Positions 54,559 to 63,583 of a DNA stretch of 64,000 bases are shown in pieces (position 1 is the first letter of the stretch; the number at the start of each line of letters is the position of its first letter). Source of the DNA: Paenibacillus taichungensis (GTDB lineage: Bacteria > Bacillota > Bacilli > Paenibacillales > Paenibacillaceae); contig NZ_JABMCC010000106.1 in assembly GCF_013359905.1 (NCBI RefSeq), positions 62,001 to 126,000 of the forward strand, read 5' to 3'. Made by a program: the position numbers and the translations under genes. Under the pieces are notes generated by a model, which saw only the letters and a program-made list of their open reading frames with translations, did not search any database and was not told where the DNA came from.

Positions 54559-55203
54559 TCAGTAAGCCCGGGCCAGCCGGCGCTCCACTTGTTCCAGAAT
54601 GGCCGAGAATCCGATACTCATGATCCAATAGATCACGCCAATCGCCAGATAAAACGGCATATTAACGTAATATTGCGCGACCAGTAGCTGTGCCGAGCGA
54701 AGCAACTCCGTAACCCCAAGGGCTGCCACAAGTGATGTTTCTTTCAGCATGCCGATAAACGTATTGCCCATTGGAGGGATCGCGATACGCACCGCTTGGG
54801 GGAATATAATCCTTCTCATCGTTTGAGCCGGTGTCATGCCTGTAGCATATGCGGCCTCCGTCTGCCCTTTTGGTACAGCTTGAATTGCTCCGCGGAACGT
54901 TTCGGACAGAAATGCACCCGCATTAAGACTAAGCCCTAGACAAGCTGCCGTTAGGGAGCCTAAAGTTACGCCATAATCAACCAACCCAAAATAAATAACG
55001 AATAATTGCACCAGCAGCGGGGTTCCCCGCATGATGGATACATAAAACCTTGCGATCAACCTAAGCCACATAGGCCCCTTCAGACGAGCGATAGCGACTA
55101 GTACTCCGATAATAAAGGCAAAAAACATGGAGATCACAGTTACATACAGCGTATAGTAAGCCCCCTTCAGAAAGAAGGGGATATTCTCAAATACCAGTTC
55201 CAT
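54559..55203 (-). CDS. Polar amino-acid ABC transporter permease
   Basis: HisM/GlnP-type permease of 214 residues with five helices and an EAA loop (GAIQAVPKGQTEAAYATGM). Probably a homodimer. Lies 31 bp after the binding-protein gene. ATG behind GGGAAG. Confidence 0.94.
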   Translation of the reverse strand: MELVFENIPFFLKGAYYTLYVTVISMFFAFIIGVLVAIARLKGPMWLRLIARFYVSIMRGTPLLVQLFVIYFGLVDYGVTLGSLTAACLGLSLNAGAFLSETFRGAIQAVPKGQTEAAYATGMTPAQTMRRIIFPQAVRIAIPPMGNTFIGMLKETSLVAALGVTELLRSAQLLVAQYYVNMPFYLAIGVIYWIMSIGFSAILEQVERRLARAY

Positions 55204-55234
55204 AGATCAAACTTCCCTTCGCCTTGCAGGTTCA

Positions 55235-56086
55235 TTATTGCGCAGGCTCTTCACCAAACCATTTTTTGAAGATGGTATTATACGTACCATCATCTTTCAT
55301 GCTTTTGAGAGCGTCATTCAGTGCTGCTACGAGTTCTGGATTGTCTTTGCGCACAGCAATACCTGCCTGATCACTCTTGATAGGTTCACCTACGGCTTTG
55401 ATGTTGAAGCCGTTAGCATCTACAATCGGTTTCAGCGCGTACAGGTTGTTGATCGTTGCATCGATCCGTCCAGCGTCCAGATCTTTCAATGATGTGATAA
55501 CATCGTCATAGGTTTTAATCGTGAAGTCGCCCACTTTCGGCAGCACTTCGTTACGCAGATACGTTTCATCATTGGTACCGAGGCCTACACCAATCGTTTT
55601 TCCTTTGAAATCTTCCAGCTTGGTAATGTCATTGTTATCACTTTTCACAATAATTTTAACTTGGTTCGTAATATACGGATCGCTGAAATCAAGTACTTTC
55701 TTGCGATCATCGGTAATCGTCATCTGGCTGATGATAGCATCCAGCTTTTTGGCTTGCAGACTTGGTGTCAGGCCGGAGAACTCCTGGGATACAAATTCCA
55801 CCTTAACTCCAAGACGCTTCGCAACCTCACGTGCGATATCTGCATCGTAGCCGTCCATTTCTTTCTTATCGTTCAGGAAGTTGTATGGAGCGTACGTGCC
55901 CATCATGCCCACTTTGATGACGCCAGCAGACTTGATCTGCTCCAGTTCATTGTTCGCCTGTGCTCCATTGCTGCTTCCATTGTCCGTAGCTTTACTGCCA
56001 CAAGCGCTGAGCACCAGCACGGTCATTAGCAGCAGGGCTGTTAAAGTCCAGCCTTTGCGAGATTTCAATCCATATGTTTTATTCAT
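55235..56086 (-). CDS. Polar amino-acid binding lipoprotein
   Basis: A 283-residue family 3 binding protein with lipobox LSAC (Cys about 29). The core shows VGMMGTYAPYNFLND, DGYDADIAREVAKRLGV, GKTIGVGLGTND and DAGRIDATINN. It captures an amino acid (cystine or a related substrate is possible) outside the cell. First gene of the transporter-OsmC operon. ATG behind GAGGAAG. Confidence 0.95.
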   Translation of the reverse strand: MNKTYGLKSRKGWTLTALLLMTVLVLSACGSKATDNGSSNGAQANNELEQIKSAGVIKVGMMGTYAPYNFLNDKKEMDGYDADIAREVAKRLGVKVEFVSQEFSGLTPSLQAKKLDAIISQMTITDDRKKVLDFSDPYITNQVKIIVKSDNNDITKLEDFKGKTIGVGLGTNDETYLRNEVLPKVGDFTIKTYDDVITSLKDLDAGRIDATINNLYALKPIVDANGFNIKAVGEPIKSDQAGIAVRKDNPELVAALNDALKSMKDDGTYNTIFKKWFGEEPAQ

Positions 56087-56244
56087 GTCATTAACTTCCT
56101 CTCATCCATGTAGTCATGTCCTGTTGAAACTTCTTTTTCCTGTCTTCCTAAACCGCAGTTGTACCCATTATTCCCTGCTGCTGGCTTAATCATGTGAATA
56201 ATTAATCCAGTTGTTGAAAATAAAGCTCCAGGGCCAGCACACCT

Positions 56245-56877
56245 TTATGTGCCGAGCAGTCCGTAAAATTCAAAGCTTGCCGCCTCCGCAGCTAATGTCG
56301 TTGCTGACATTGATGAGAACTCGCTGTGAAGCTGCTCCGAACCAAACAGCCAGCGCGTAATCATGCCTTCAATCATGCTAACCAGGAGCGCAGCACGGAG
56401 CGGTACATTCATGGAATCCGGCAGCATGCCCAGCTCAATGGCCCGTTGCATGTTGTGGCGAAACGCCTGTTCTACTGCCCCCCGTGTCTCCTCGACCAGA
56501 CGGCGTACCGAATCCTCCGACACGATACCTTTAAGCAACAACTCCATAAAATAACGATTGTCCTCTGCAAAGGAAAATAAGTCGGTAAACAGTCGTTCCG
56601 AAGCTCTTACCATATCCTCAACCGATCCGGCATCCTTGCGGTAGCCTTGTCCAATCGCTTCAAGCAACTTCTCCCTGCCGGTTAACACAATCTCCGAGGC
56701 AATGGCCTCCTTACTTTTAAAGTGCCAGTAAAAAGTGCCTTGCGCGACGCCCGCTTCCCGGACGATATCGGAAATTTTCGTCTGATGGTAGCCCTGGGTC
56801 GCAAAACGTTCCATCGCTATGCGTATAATTTGGTCCCGGCGTTCTTCTCCGGGTTCCAAATGATTGTTTTTAGACAT
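56245..56877 (-). CDS. TetR-family regulator
   Basis: A 210-residue repressor with the N-terminal helix-turn-helix TKISDIVREAGVAQGTFYWHFKSKEAI at about 32-58. The C-terminal ligand domain is unassigned. ATG behind GGGAGGA. It has its own promoter with a GTCA-repeat operator candidate, is divergent from uppP, and precedes the amino-acid transporter, so either may be a target. Confidence 0.9.
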   Translation of the reverse strand: MSKNNHLEPGEERRDQIIRIAMERFATQGYHQTKISDIVREAGVAQGTFYWHFKSKEAIASEIVLTGREKLLEAIGQGYRKDAGSVEDMVRASERLFTDLFSFAEDNRYFMELLLKGIVSEDSVRRLVEETRGAVEQAFRHNMQRAIELGMLPDSMNVPLRAALLVSMIEGMITRWLFGSEQLHSEFSSMSATTLAAEAASFEFYGLLGT

Positions 56878-56892
56878 TTGCCTATCCTCCCG

Positions 56893-56947
56893 ATTGATCA
56901 GTCAGTCAGTTAATGTATATCCTATTGGATAACTAGGTTTTTGTCAA
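56893..56947 (-). promoter_or_regulatory. tetR promoter with candidate operator
   Basis: On the minus strand TTGACA (56942-56947) and TAGGAT (56919-56924), 17 bp apart. Downstream at 56893-56914 is an ACTGACTGACTGATCA repeat, similar to known TetR-family operators. Autoregulation is likely. Confidence 0.55.
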
Positions 56948-57092
56948 TATGGTTTTAAACAATTCATTACGAGCATAAGTTGAAGTTGAGCGCATTTGTG
57001 ATCATAATAGATGATAGCCTTGTTCTAATGAGCGGGCATTGTCACGCAGGACAGCCTATATGCTGTCATCTGCATTTCAAGGAGGAAGAGAA

Positions 57093-57905
57093 TTGGACTT
57101 TATATCATCGATTATTATGGGCATCATCGAAGGTTTGACTGAGTTTTTGCCCGTGTCCTCAACCGGACACATGATTCTGACTGCCCACTTGCTGGGATTA
57201 TCGGAGGACAACGAGTCAGTCAAAACGTTTGAGGTGGTTGTGCAACTCGGAGCTGTACTAGCTGTCGTTGTGCTGTACTGGAACAAATTCATTGATATGT
57301 TCCGCTTCACCGGAGGCAAAAGGAGTTACACCTCCCGCCTGAACCTCATACATATCTTTTTGGCGATGGTTCCAGCCGTAGTCATTGGACTTGTATTCCG
57401 GGATTGGATCAAGGCGCATCTGTTTGGAGCACAAACGGTGCTGTACAGTCTTGTTATTGGTGGTATTCTGATGATTGTCGCTGAACGTTGGAGCCACCGC
57501 AGCGAACGCATTACAACCCATGATGTAGACGATATTACGTATAAACAGGCATTTGTAGTGGGTCTTTTTCAGATTCTCGCATTATGGCCAGGCTTCTCCC
57601 GTTCCGGTTCGACGATCTCGGGCGGTCTGTTCGCAGGGGTAAGCCGGGTTGCTGCAGCAGAATTTACATTCCTGGTCTCTGTGCCGATTATGATTGGAGC
57701 CACAGGATATGATCTATACAAAAGTATCGATCATCTAAATACCAGCGATTTCCCGATCTTCGCGATTGGATTCATTGCCGCATTTATCGTAGCCATGCTT
57801 GCCATTAAGACGTTCCTATCCATTTTGAAAAAACTGAGTCTGACCGTTTTTGCAGTCTATCGCTTCGTGCTGGCAGCCGTATTCTTTATCATTTTAATGA
57901 TGTAA
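57093..57905 (+). CDS. uppP: Undecaprenyl-diphosphatase
   Basis: Membrane phosphatase (BacA) of 270 residues that recycles undecaprenyl pyrophosphate for wall synthesis and gives bacitracin tolerance. The catalytic signatures [14 protein letters not shown] (about 13-26) and GFSRSGST are present, with about eight helices. I use the TTG at 57093, five bases after AAGGAGGAAG; the frame is open to 57039. Divergent from the tetR gene, with a terminator downstream. Confidence 0.94.
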   Translation: MDFISSIIMGIIEGLTEFLPVSSTGHMILTAHLLGLSEDNESVKTFEVVVQLGAVLAVVVLYWNKFIDMFRFTGGKRSYTSRLNLIHIFLAMVPAVVIGLVFRDWIKAHLFGAQTVLYSLVIGGILMIVAERWSHRSERITTHDVDDITYKQAFVVGLFQILALWPGFSRSGSTISGGLFAGVSRVAAAEFTFLVSVPIMIGATGYDLYKSIDHLNTSDFPIFAIGFIAAFIVAMLAIKTFLSILKKLSLTVFAVYRFVLAAVFFIILMM

Positions 57906-57936
57906 CCCTATCTTCAAGTCCTGTAACAATAAAGCC

Positions 57937-57973
57937 AATGGCAACCTGTTCCCTTCGGAACTAGGCTGCCATT
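57937..57973 (+). terminator. Terminator after uppP
   Basis: AATGGCA and TGCCATT arms with an inner imperfect stem, followed by TTTTTAATTT. Confidence 0.8.
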
Positions 57974-58048
57974 TTTAATTTGCACAACCTCATCAACAAA
58001 TGATTTCATTTGTGAACCACACCTACCCCCTCGTCCAGATAACATAAA

Positions 58049-58073
58049 CACCCCCTATCAGCGATAGGAGGCG
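58049..58073 (-). terminator. Terminator after thioredoxin-like gene
   Basis: CCTATC/GATAGG extended by C-rich/G-rich arms; the minus strand continues GTTTATG. Confidence 0.65.
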
Positions 58074-58112
58074 TTCCATATAACTACTGCGATCTAAACG
58101 AACTGATTATGG

Positions 58113-58439
58113 TTATACCTTGGACTCCAAAGTCTGCAGGTACTCCGAGATTTGAGCAGGCGTTTTTGCCCATTTGCTGTGCAGATGTGCAATTTTCTTG
58201 CCGTTCTGGAATACGAGCAGGCTTGGAATACCGCGTACACCGTTCTCTTCGGCAAACGGCAGGAACTCTTCTGCATCGAGAGCATAGAAGGTTTTATCCG
58301 CATGCTGGTCGATAACGTCCCCGATAAAGCGATCCAGGTTTTTGCAATCCGGACACCAGGTTGTATCAAATTTAATGACGGTCAGCCCGTCAGAATTGAT
58401 TGTATCGCGATATTGTTGTTCACTTTGAATTCTTTCCAT
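58113..58439 (-). CDS. Thioredoxin-family protein
   Basis: A 108-residue thioredoxin fold with the active site WCPDC at about 28-32 and cis-proline GIPSLLVF at about 72-79. Cytosolic. The CPDC site differs from the CGPC of classical TrxA, so it may be a specialised reductant. ATG behind GGGAGAG. Confidence 0.9.
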   Translation of the reverse strand: MERIQSEQQYRDTINSDGLTVIKFDTTWCPDCKNLDRFIGDVIDQHADKTFYALDAEEFLPFAEENGVRGIPSLLVFQNGKKIAHLHSKWAKTPAQISEYLQTLESKV

Positions 58440-58523
58440 ATGTCTTCTCTCCCTTATTTGATTCTTTATGGTTGATCTTCATTGTACCTCGTATAGTTAC
58501 AATTGAAAATAGGCTACCAACGT

Positions 58524-59432
58524 TTAACGGTGCTGCTTGTAGAGATTGGCGGGACTTAGCTCCCGTATTTCGTTAATCTCCGCAGCCGTAAGTGGTACAG
58601 ATTCCGAAGCAGCAATATTATGCAACAACTGCTCTCTCGAACTGGCACCTGGCACGACAGCCGCAACAGCGGGATGTGCCAAAGCATAACGAATGGCCGT
58701 TTGAGCCATGCTGCGATTGTCTGTAACCAACCGGCTCAGGCCTTCTCGTATGATGTGCAACTCCTCAGGAGTATAATCCAAATAACCCTTATCTGCCTTG
58801 GCAGCACCAGAATCGGCGAGAACACCACTTGCCACGGGTCCACGAGCGATAACGCTAATCCCCTTTTGCTCTAATAAAGGTAATACTTCCTCTTCGGCTC
58901 GGCGATCCGCAACGCTGTATTGATTCATCACGCTGACAATGGAAGCTCTCTGCACATATTCACGAATCACGTTAGGGCGGATGGAGGATATGCCGTAATA
59001 CCGAATAAGACCTTCCTGCTTCAGTTCCTCAAAGGCTTCGATCGTCTCTTCGATTGGATCATCCAGAGTGCCACCATGCAGCTGATACAGATCAATATAT
59101 TCCGTCTGCAGCCGTTTCAGGCTGTCTCGTACAGCTTGTTTGATATAGGCTTTGGACGGGTCCCATGACCAGCCTTCTTTTCCTGGTATGCGACGATTAC
59201 CAACCTTGGTCGCCACAATGACCTGATCCCGGCGTCCCTGGATAGCTTGGCCCACGATTTCTTCGTTTAATCCTGCATCATACAGGTCAGCGGTATCCAG
59301 AAGATTAACGCCACGATCTAATGCTTCATGAATCAAGGCTACGGCAGGTTTCACTTCGGTTCCAAGCGACATGCAGCCTAGACCAATTTCACCTACCATG
59401 AGTTCGGATGAACCCAGACGATTTTTCTTCAT
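58524..59432 (-). CDS. Aldo/keto reductase
   Basis: NADPH-dependent (alpha/beta)8 oxidoreductase of 302 residues, YqkF-like. Marks are LGCMSLG, DTADLYDAGLNEEIVGQAI with the catalytic Asp and Tyr, and IDLYQLHGG with the catalytic His. I use the ATG at 59432 (MKKNRLG) with GGGGATG upstream; the frame is open to 59522 without support. Substrate unknown. Confidence 0.92.
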   Translation of the reverse strand: MKKNRLGSSELMVGEIGLGCMSLGTEVKPAVALIHEALDRGVNLLDTADLYDAGLNEEIVGQAIQGRRDQVIVATKVGNRRIPGKEGWSWDPSKAYIKQAVRDSLKRLQTEYIDLYQLHGGTLDDPIEETIEAFEELKQEGLIRYYGISSIRPNVIREYVQRASIVSVMNQYSVADRRAEEEVLPLLEQKGISVIARGPVASGVLADSGAAKADKGYLDYTPEELHIIREGLSRLVTDNRSMAQTAIRYALAHPAVAAVVPGASSREQLLHNIAASESVPLTAAEINEIRELSPANLYKQHR

Positions 59433-59525
59433 ATGTTGTACATCCCCTTCCATACGTTCTGCAAGTTTCCATTGTATCATTCTTGCTGGCAAAAATCGCA
59501 TGTAACATATGAGCGCATACAAAAA

Positions 59526-59548
59526 CCCGGGACCATACCAGCTCCGGG
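59526..59548 (-). terminator. Terminator after the 57-residue gene
   Basis: CCCGG and CCGGG-based stem, ending GGGTTTTTG on the minus strand. Confidence 0.7.
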
Positions 59549-59585
59549 CTTCTCATGCTAATTGACTCCTATATCAAAATCTATT

Positions 59586-59759
59586 TTAAATCACACGTGA
59601 ACCTTTTTTGCTTCCATAAGACGGTTTTGAAGATGAACCTGAATTTTTCATCAGCCCTGACACCGTACTGAACAGCTTATCCCTTGCTTGTTTGTTCCTC
59701 ATCAAGTAAGTCACGCCTGCTCCAATGGCTGTTACAATAATTCCACTTTTTTTAGACAT
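59586..59759 (-). CDS. 57-residue basic small protein, unknown function
   Basis: A short frame not in the usual size range for automatic calls: 57 residues from ATG at 59759 to TAA at 59586. GGAGG lies nine bases upstream. It starts MSKKSGIIVTAIGAGVTYLMRNK (one hydrophobic segment at 6-20), then a basic Ser/Gly/Lys tail ending KKGSRVI. It ends in a terminator. The layout suggests a small membrane-associated protein; I do not recognise it. Confidence 0.65.
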   Translation of the reverse strand: MSKKSGIIVTAIGAGVTYLMRNKQARDKLFSTVSGLMKNSGSSSKPSYGSKKGSRVI

Positions 59760-59878
59760 ATGTTGTTCCTCCTTCAGGATTAATGTACATCGTGTCTTGC
59801 TTGAGATTACCCTCTAGGAGAAAAACGAAACGTCAGATGCAATCGCTAAAATTAGAGTATGGCTATTATAAATTAAAA

Positions 59879-59910
59879 AGATGGCCACCTGAGAATTCAG
59901 GAGCCATCTT
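59879..59910 (-). terminator. Terminator after gpmA
   Basis: AAGATGGC and GCCATCTT with inner CCTGA/TCAGG pairing; the minus strand continues TTTTTAATTT. Confidence 0.9.
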
Positions 59911-59979
59911 CTAACGTGCAGTATAAGTCGAAATCATCGTTACTACTGTATAACCTACTTGGTCATAACAATCGTCCGG

Positions 59980-60723
59980 TCAATCGGACGGCGGTGCGAC
60001 ATGAGTCATTTCCTCATGTTTGTACGTGGATCCATCCGCAGTCAGGTAGAAATGCCCGATCGGATGCAGATCTTCATCCAGTTCATAGACCAGCGGAATG
60101 CCTGTCGGGATATTAAGCGCCATTACGTCTGCTTCGGACATTTGGTCCAGATGCATGACGAGTGAACGGAGCGTATTGCCGTGCGCGGAGATAAGTACCC
60201 TTTTGCCCGCTGACACAATCGGTTTGATCTCTGCATTCCAATACTCCAGCACCCGCTTCGATGTATCCATCAAATTCTCGGTACGCGGGATGGTGCAGCC
60301 CAGCCGTTGATACTTGTCCTGATCCTGAACATAACGGTCGTCAGTTTCGTCCAGTGCTGGGGGAGATACGCTAACGGAGCGTCTCCACTCCTTCACCTGA
60401 TCCTCACCATACTTCAGCGCAGTCTGCTGTTTATTCAGTCCTTGCAGCGCCCCATAGTGACGTTCATTCAGCTTCCACGTCTTCGTGATCGGAATCCACA
60501 TCCGGTCCATTTCATCAAGTGCAATATCCAGTGTTCGAATGGAGCGTTTGAGTACTGAGGCATAAGCGTAGTCAAAATCAAAACCCTGTTCCTTCAGGAT
60601 CTTTCCCGCTTTACGCGCTTCTCCGTAACCATCGGTCGTCAGATCCACATCCGTCCAACCGGTAAAACGGTTCTCCACGTTCCACATACTCTGTCCATGG
60701 CGAATCAATACGACTCTGTACAT
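59980..60723 (-). CDS. gpmA: 2,3-bisphosphoglycerate-dependent phosphoglycerate mutase
   Basis: Glycolytic mutase of 247 residues interconverting 3- and 2-phosphoglycerate. The phosphohistidine is in [10 protein letters not shown] (about 6-15), followed by [12 protein letters not shown] and the second His in [12 protein letters not shown] use the ATG at 60723 with GGAGGA nearby; seven codons upstream exist. The length fits the family. Confidence 0.95.
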   Translation of the reverse strand: MYRVVLIRHGQSMWNVENRFTGWTDVDLTTDGYGEARKAGKILKEQGFDFDYAYASVLKRSIRTLDIALDEMDRMWIPITKTWKLNERHYGALQGLNKQQTALKYGEDQVKEWRRSVSVSPPALDETDDRYVQDQDKYQRLGCTIPRTENLMDTSKRVLEYWNAEIKPIVSAGKRVLISAHGNTLRSLVMHLDQMSEADVMALNIPTGIPLVYELDEDLHPIGHFYLTADGSTYKHEEMTHVAPPSD

Positions 60724-60795
60724 AAGCGTGAATCCTCCTTCCATGAAACCATTACCCGCAAGGTGAGCCGGATATGCCCATGATATGTGAAATTA

Positions 60796-61380
60796 TTAAT
60801 AGTACGGTGCCATCATCAGATATACAACTACACCCGTGGAACTCACGTAGAGCCAGATTGGCATCGTCCAGCGAGCAATTTTACGGTGTTTCTTCAATTG
60901 ATTCGTCCAGCCCCATACCAGAGTGAACAAAGCAAGCGGCACAATAATCGCTGCCAGAATGCTGTGTGTGATCAGAATGAAGAAATAGATGGAACGAATA
61001 ATGCCTTCTCCACCGTATTTGGACGTTTCCGGAGACAAATAGTGGAACGACAAATACGTAACGAGAAATAAAAGGGTCGTTGAAAATGCAGCAAGGATGA
61101 AACGTTTGTGCAATTTCACATTCCGCTTGATAATGGCAATCAAGGCCGCAAGCAGGAAGATAAAGGTGAAGCTGTTGAACACGGCGTTAAACCGCGGCAA
61201 CACTGTAATGTCAAAGGCTACATCGCCTTTGTATCCGATGGACGGTGCAAAGAACAACAATAAAATAATGACATTGGCGATAATGGAAATGGTAATAATG
61301 AGACCTGCAAAATTTTTATTACTGGTCGGGGCAATCTGATTGGATTGAATGTTCGGGTCCCCTTTGTCCTGTTTGCCCAA
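60796..61380 (-). CDS. DUF420 membrane protein (CtaM/YozB-like)
   Basis: A 194-residue protein with five predicted helices, matching DUF420 by the pattern LPRFNAVFNSFTFIFLL, KLHKRFILAAF, ITHSILAAIIVPLALFTL and RKIARWTMPIWLYVSSTGVVVYLM. In Bacillus and Staphylococcus members (CtaM) are needed to mature the aa3-type quinol oxidase; the qox operon of this window is 25 kb away. Start is TTG behind GAGGAGGA. Confidence 0.85.
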   Translation of the reverse strand: MGKQDKGDPNIQSNQIAPTSNKNFAGLIITISIIANVIILLLFFAPSIGYKGDVAFDITVLPRFNAVFNSFTFIFLLAALIAIIKRNVKLHKRFILAAFSTTLLFLVTYLSFHYLSPETSKYGGEGIIRSIYFFILITHSILAAIIVPLALFTLVWGWTNQLKKHRKIARWTMPIWLYVSSTGVVVYLMMAPYY

Positions 61381-61537
61381 TGAAAAATCCTCCTCATATC
61401 CTAACTTCTATGTTCTATCTCATTATATCTTGCCATTTCTCGACTGTTAAGTGACAACACTCTGAACAAAAAGCCTCGTCAGGTACCTTTAAAGTGCCCC
61501 TTTCAGGCCATTTTCATTAAAAGCCCACCATCACTGG

Positions 61538-61566
61538 TTTACCCCATCCTGTATTCATGGTATAAT
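61538..61566 (+). promoter_or_regulatory. Antiporter promoter
   Basis: TTTACC (61538-61543) and TATAAT (61561-61566) separated by 17 bp. The transcript would start near 61573, giving a 180-nt leader. Confidence 0.7.
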
Positions 61567-61596
61567 TAATGCAATTAATCACATACGCGTTGAACT

Positions 61597-61635
61597 GGAG
61601 GAGCCTGTCACCAAGGGCCCTCCTTGTCTTTTTTT
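61597..61635 (+). terminator. First leader terminator before antiporter
   Basis: GGAGGAGCCT and AGGGCCCTCC pair with an internal AG/GC loop; TTGTCTTTTTTT follows. Confidence 0.75.
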
Positions 61636-61680
61636 AAGGCATAAAGCGGCACGCTGACATACGCCGTTTTATGCCTTTTT
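61636..61680 (+). terminator. Second leader terminator before antiporter
   Basis: AAGGCATAAAGCGGC pairs with GCCGTTTTATGCCTT over 15 bp with one G-U, 12-nt loop, and then TTT and further T-rich sequence. Confidence 0.8.
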
Positions 61681-61755
61681 CTGTTTCTAGGCCTGGAATG
61701 ATCCCCCCTTGGACTGGTAATCCTATAAACGCTACTGCTGGAGAGGAGTACACCT

Positions 61756-62946
61756 ATGGAATTTATTTTGGTTCTTGCACTTATTTTGATTTTTACCAAG
61801 TTGGCTGGGGATTTATCGGTAAGACTCGGTCAGCCATCCGTATTGGGTAAATTGATCGTCGGTGTTATTCTTGGACCTGCCCTGCTCGGCTGGGTTCAAC
61901 CGGATGATTTCATCCACTATATGGCCGAAATTGGGGTATTACTACTCATGTTCATTGCTGGGCTCGAAACGGACCTGGAGCAATTGAAGAAAAATTGGAA
62001 GGCAGCCTTTGCGGTTGCCGTGGGTGGTATCATTCTACCATTCATCGGAGGTTATGGCGCTGCCGCTGCGTTCGGCATGTCGCAGACACACGCTTTGTTC
62101 TTTGGACTATTGTTCTGTGCCACTTCGGTCAGCATCTCGGTTCAAACGCTCAAAGATATGAATCAGCTCAGCTCTCGTGAGGGTACAACGATTCTTGGAG
62201 CCGCTGTCGTCGATGATGTACTGGTTGTGGTCATCCTCGCAGTCATGATGAGTTTGCTCGGAACAGGGGCAACTGATACTTCAATCCCTCTGCTCATTGG
62301 CAAGAAGTTGCTATTCTTTGTTGTCATTATCGCTGCCAGCTGGTTCCTTGTTCCTCGCATTATGAAGTGGATGGCACCGCTGAAGGTCACGGAGACCGTT
62401 ATTACAGCCGGATTAATCATCTGTTTTGGCTTTTCGTACTTTGCGGAATGGATGGGTGTTGCAGGCATTATCGGGGCTTTTGCGGCAGGTATCGCCATCT
62501 CACAAACGAACTTCAAACATGAGGTCGAAACGAAACTTGAACCGATCGCGTACGGGATTTTTGTTCCAGTATTCTTTGTAAGCATCGGTTTGAACGTGAC
62601 TTTTGACGGCGTGGGTTCACAAATCTGGTTCATTATCGTTATCAGTCTGATTGCTATTGTAACCAAGCTTCTGGGCGGAGGAGCAGGTGCGCGTCTGACC
62701 GGATTTGATCGCTCATCTTCCCTCGCCATTGGAGCAGGCATGATTTCCCGGGGTGAAGTTGCTCTTATTATTGCTTCCACCGGACTTGCTTCCGGATTAC
62801 TCGACGCTGAGTATTTCACCAGTGTGGTTATCATGGTTATCGTTACAACGCTGGTAACGCCACCGTTACTCAAAATCACCTTTGCACGCAAAAAAGGGGA
62901 AACTCGTGTTGAAAAAGGCATTGAGGAATCCCATCTAAGCGGGTAA
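61756..62946 (+). CDS. CPA2-family cation/proton antiporter
   Basis: Membrane antiporter of 396 residues with about 12 helices, GerN/NapA/KefB-like. It has LGQPSVLGKLIVGVILGPALLGW, the helix-5 region with VVDDVLVVVILA (the ion-binding DD), and GMISRGEVALIIA near the C-terminus. There is no RCK/TrkA-N domain. Exchanges Na+ or K+ for H+. ATG with GAGAGGAG upstream. Two terminator hairpins lie between promoter and start. Confidence 0.9.
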   Translation: MEFILVLALILIFTKLAGDLSVRLGQPSVLGKLIVGVILGPALLGWVQPDDFIHYMAEIGVLLLMFIAGLETDLEQLKKNWKAAFAVAVGGIILPFIGGYGAAAAFGMSQTHALFFGLLFCATSVSISVQTLKDMNQLSSREGTTILGAAVVDDVLVVVILAVMMSLLGTGATDTSIPLLIGKKLLFFVVIIAASWFLVPRIMKWMAPLKVTETVITAGLIICFGFSYFAEWMGVAGIIGAFAAGIAISQTNFKHEVETKLEPIAYGIFVPVFFVSIGLNVTFDGVGSQIWFIIVISLIAIVTKLLGGGAGARLTGFDRSSSLAIGAGMISRGEVALIIASTGLASGLLDAEYFTSVVIMVIVTTLVTPPLLKITFARKKGETRVEKGIEESHLSG

Positions 62947-62960
62947 ATAAAATTAGTATC

Positions 62961-63052
62961 AGCTCACCGTGATGTTGCGGTGGGCTTTTCATTTTTCAAG
63001 GGAGTTAAATAAACACAACAAAAAAAGACCGCTCCATTAACAAGAGGTCTTT
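62961..63052. terminator. Paired terminators of convergent genes
   Basis: AGCTCACCG/CGGTGGGCT (62961-62986, ending TTTTCATTTTT) serves the antiporter. AAAGACC/GGTCTTT (63024-63052, T-run on the minus strand) serves the DedA gene. Confidence 0.8.
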
Positions 63053-63084
63053 ATCCTCGCCTGTTCATAACAGGCTGTCCCATT

Positions 63085-63570
63085 TTAAGTTAACACACCT
63101 ACGTAAAAACCGATCGATATAAAGACAACACACCATATAAACGCGCCAATGCTGGAGACAAGGACGTATCGTCCTATTGCCATACGGCTGATTCCGGAGA
63201 AACAGCACATCAGATGACGAATACCTGGAATGAAGTAGCCCAGTATAATGGACCAGTACCCGTATTTCAAAAACCATGACTCCACCCTGCCCAGCCGTTT
63301 GGCGTTGACCCCCACCCATTTACCGTACTTCTCAACCAGTGGTCGGCCGGCCTTCTTGCCAATGGTGTAACTCAGAAGACCTCCAGTAAACGCTCCACCA
63401 AAACTGACAACGATGGACACCGAATAATTCAGCACCGAGATGGAGGCGAGATAACCGACAAAGGTCATCATCACCTCATCCGGAATAGGCATGCCAATCA
63501 CGCCAAGAGCCAGCAGTCCGTAAATTGCGAAATAACCATATTGACCAATAAATTCTCTTGCAAATTCCAT
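63085..63570 (-). CDS. DedA-family membrane protein
   Basis: A 161-residue member of the DedA/SNARE-associated (VTT) family, with MPIPDEVMMTFVGYLAS and the amphipathic GYFIPGIRHLMCCFSGISRM loop (Arg/Gly signature). Members flip lipids such as undecaprenyl phosphate or phosphatidylethanolamine. The start is the ATG at 63570, behind AAGGAG; it follows pssA by 13 bp, suggesting a lipid-related unit. A little shorter than usual (about 200). Confidence 0.88.
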   Translation of the reverse strand: MEFAREFIGQYGYFAIYGLLALGVIGMPIPDEVMMTFVGYLASISVLNYSVSIVVSFGGAFTGGLLSYTIGKKAGRPLVEKYGKWVGVNAKRLGRVESWFLKYGYWSIILGYFIPGIRHLMCCFSGISRMAIGRYVLVSSIGAFIWCVVFISIGFYVGVLT

Positions 63571-63583
63571 ACTGACTCGCTCC

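Larger units (their letters stand above)
61381..61755. other. Antiporter leader and DUF420 upstream region
   Basis: A 375-bp gap. It contains a nested hairpin (GCCT/AGGC and GGTAC/GTGCC, about 61470-61508), the antiporter promoter (61538-61566), and two tandem intrinsic terminators (61597-61635, 61636-61680). No gene. Confidence 0.65.

Noticed and set aside
61569..61637. 22-codon leader peptide frame in the antiporter leader
   Set aside because: Its ATG lies at or before the predicted transcription start and has no ribosome site.
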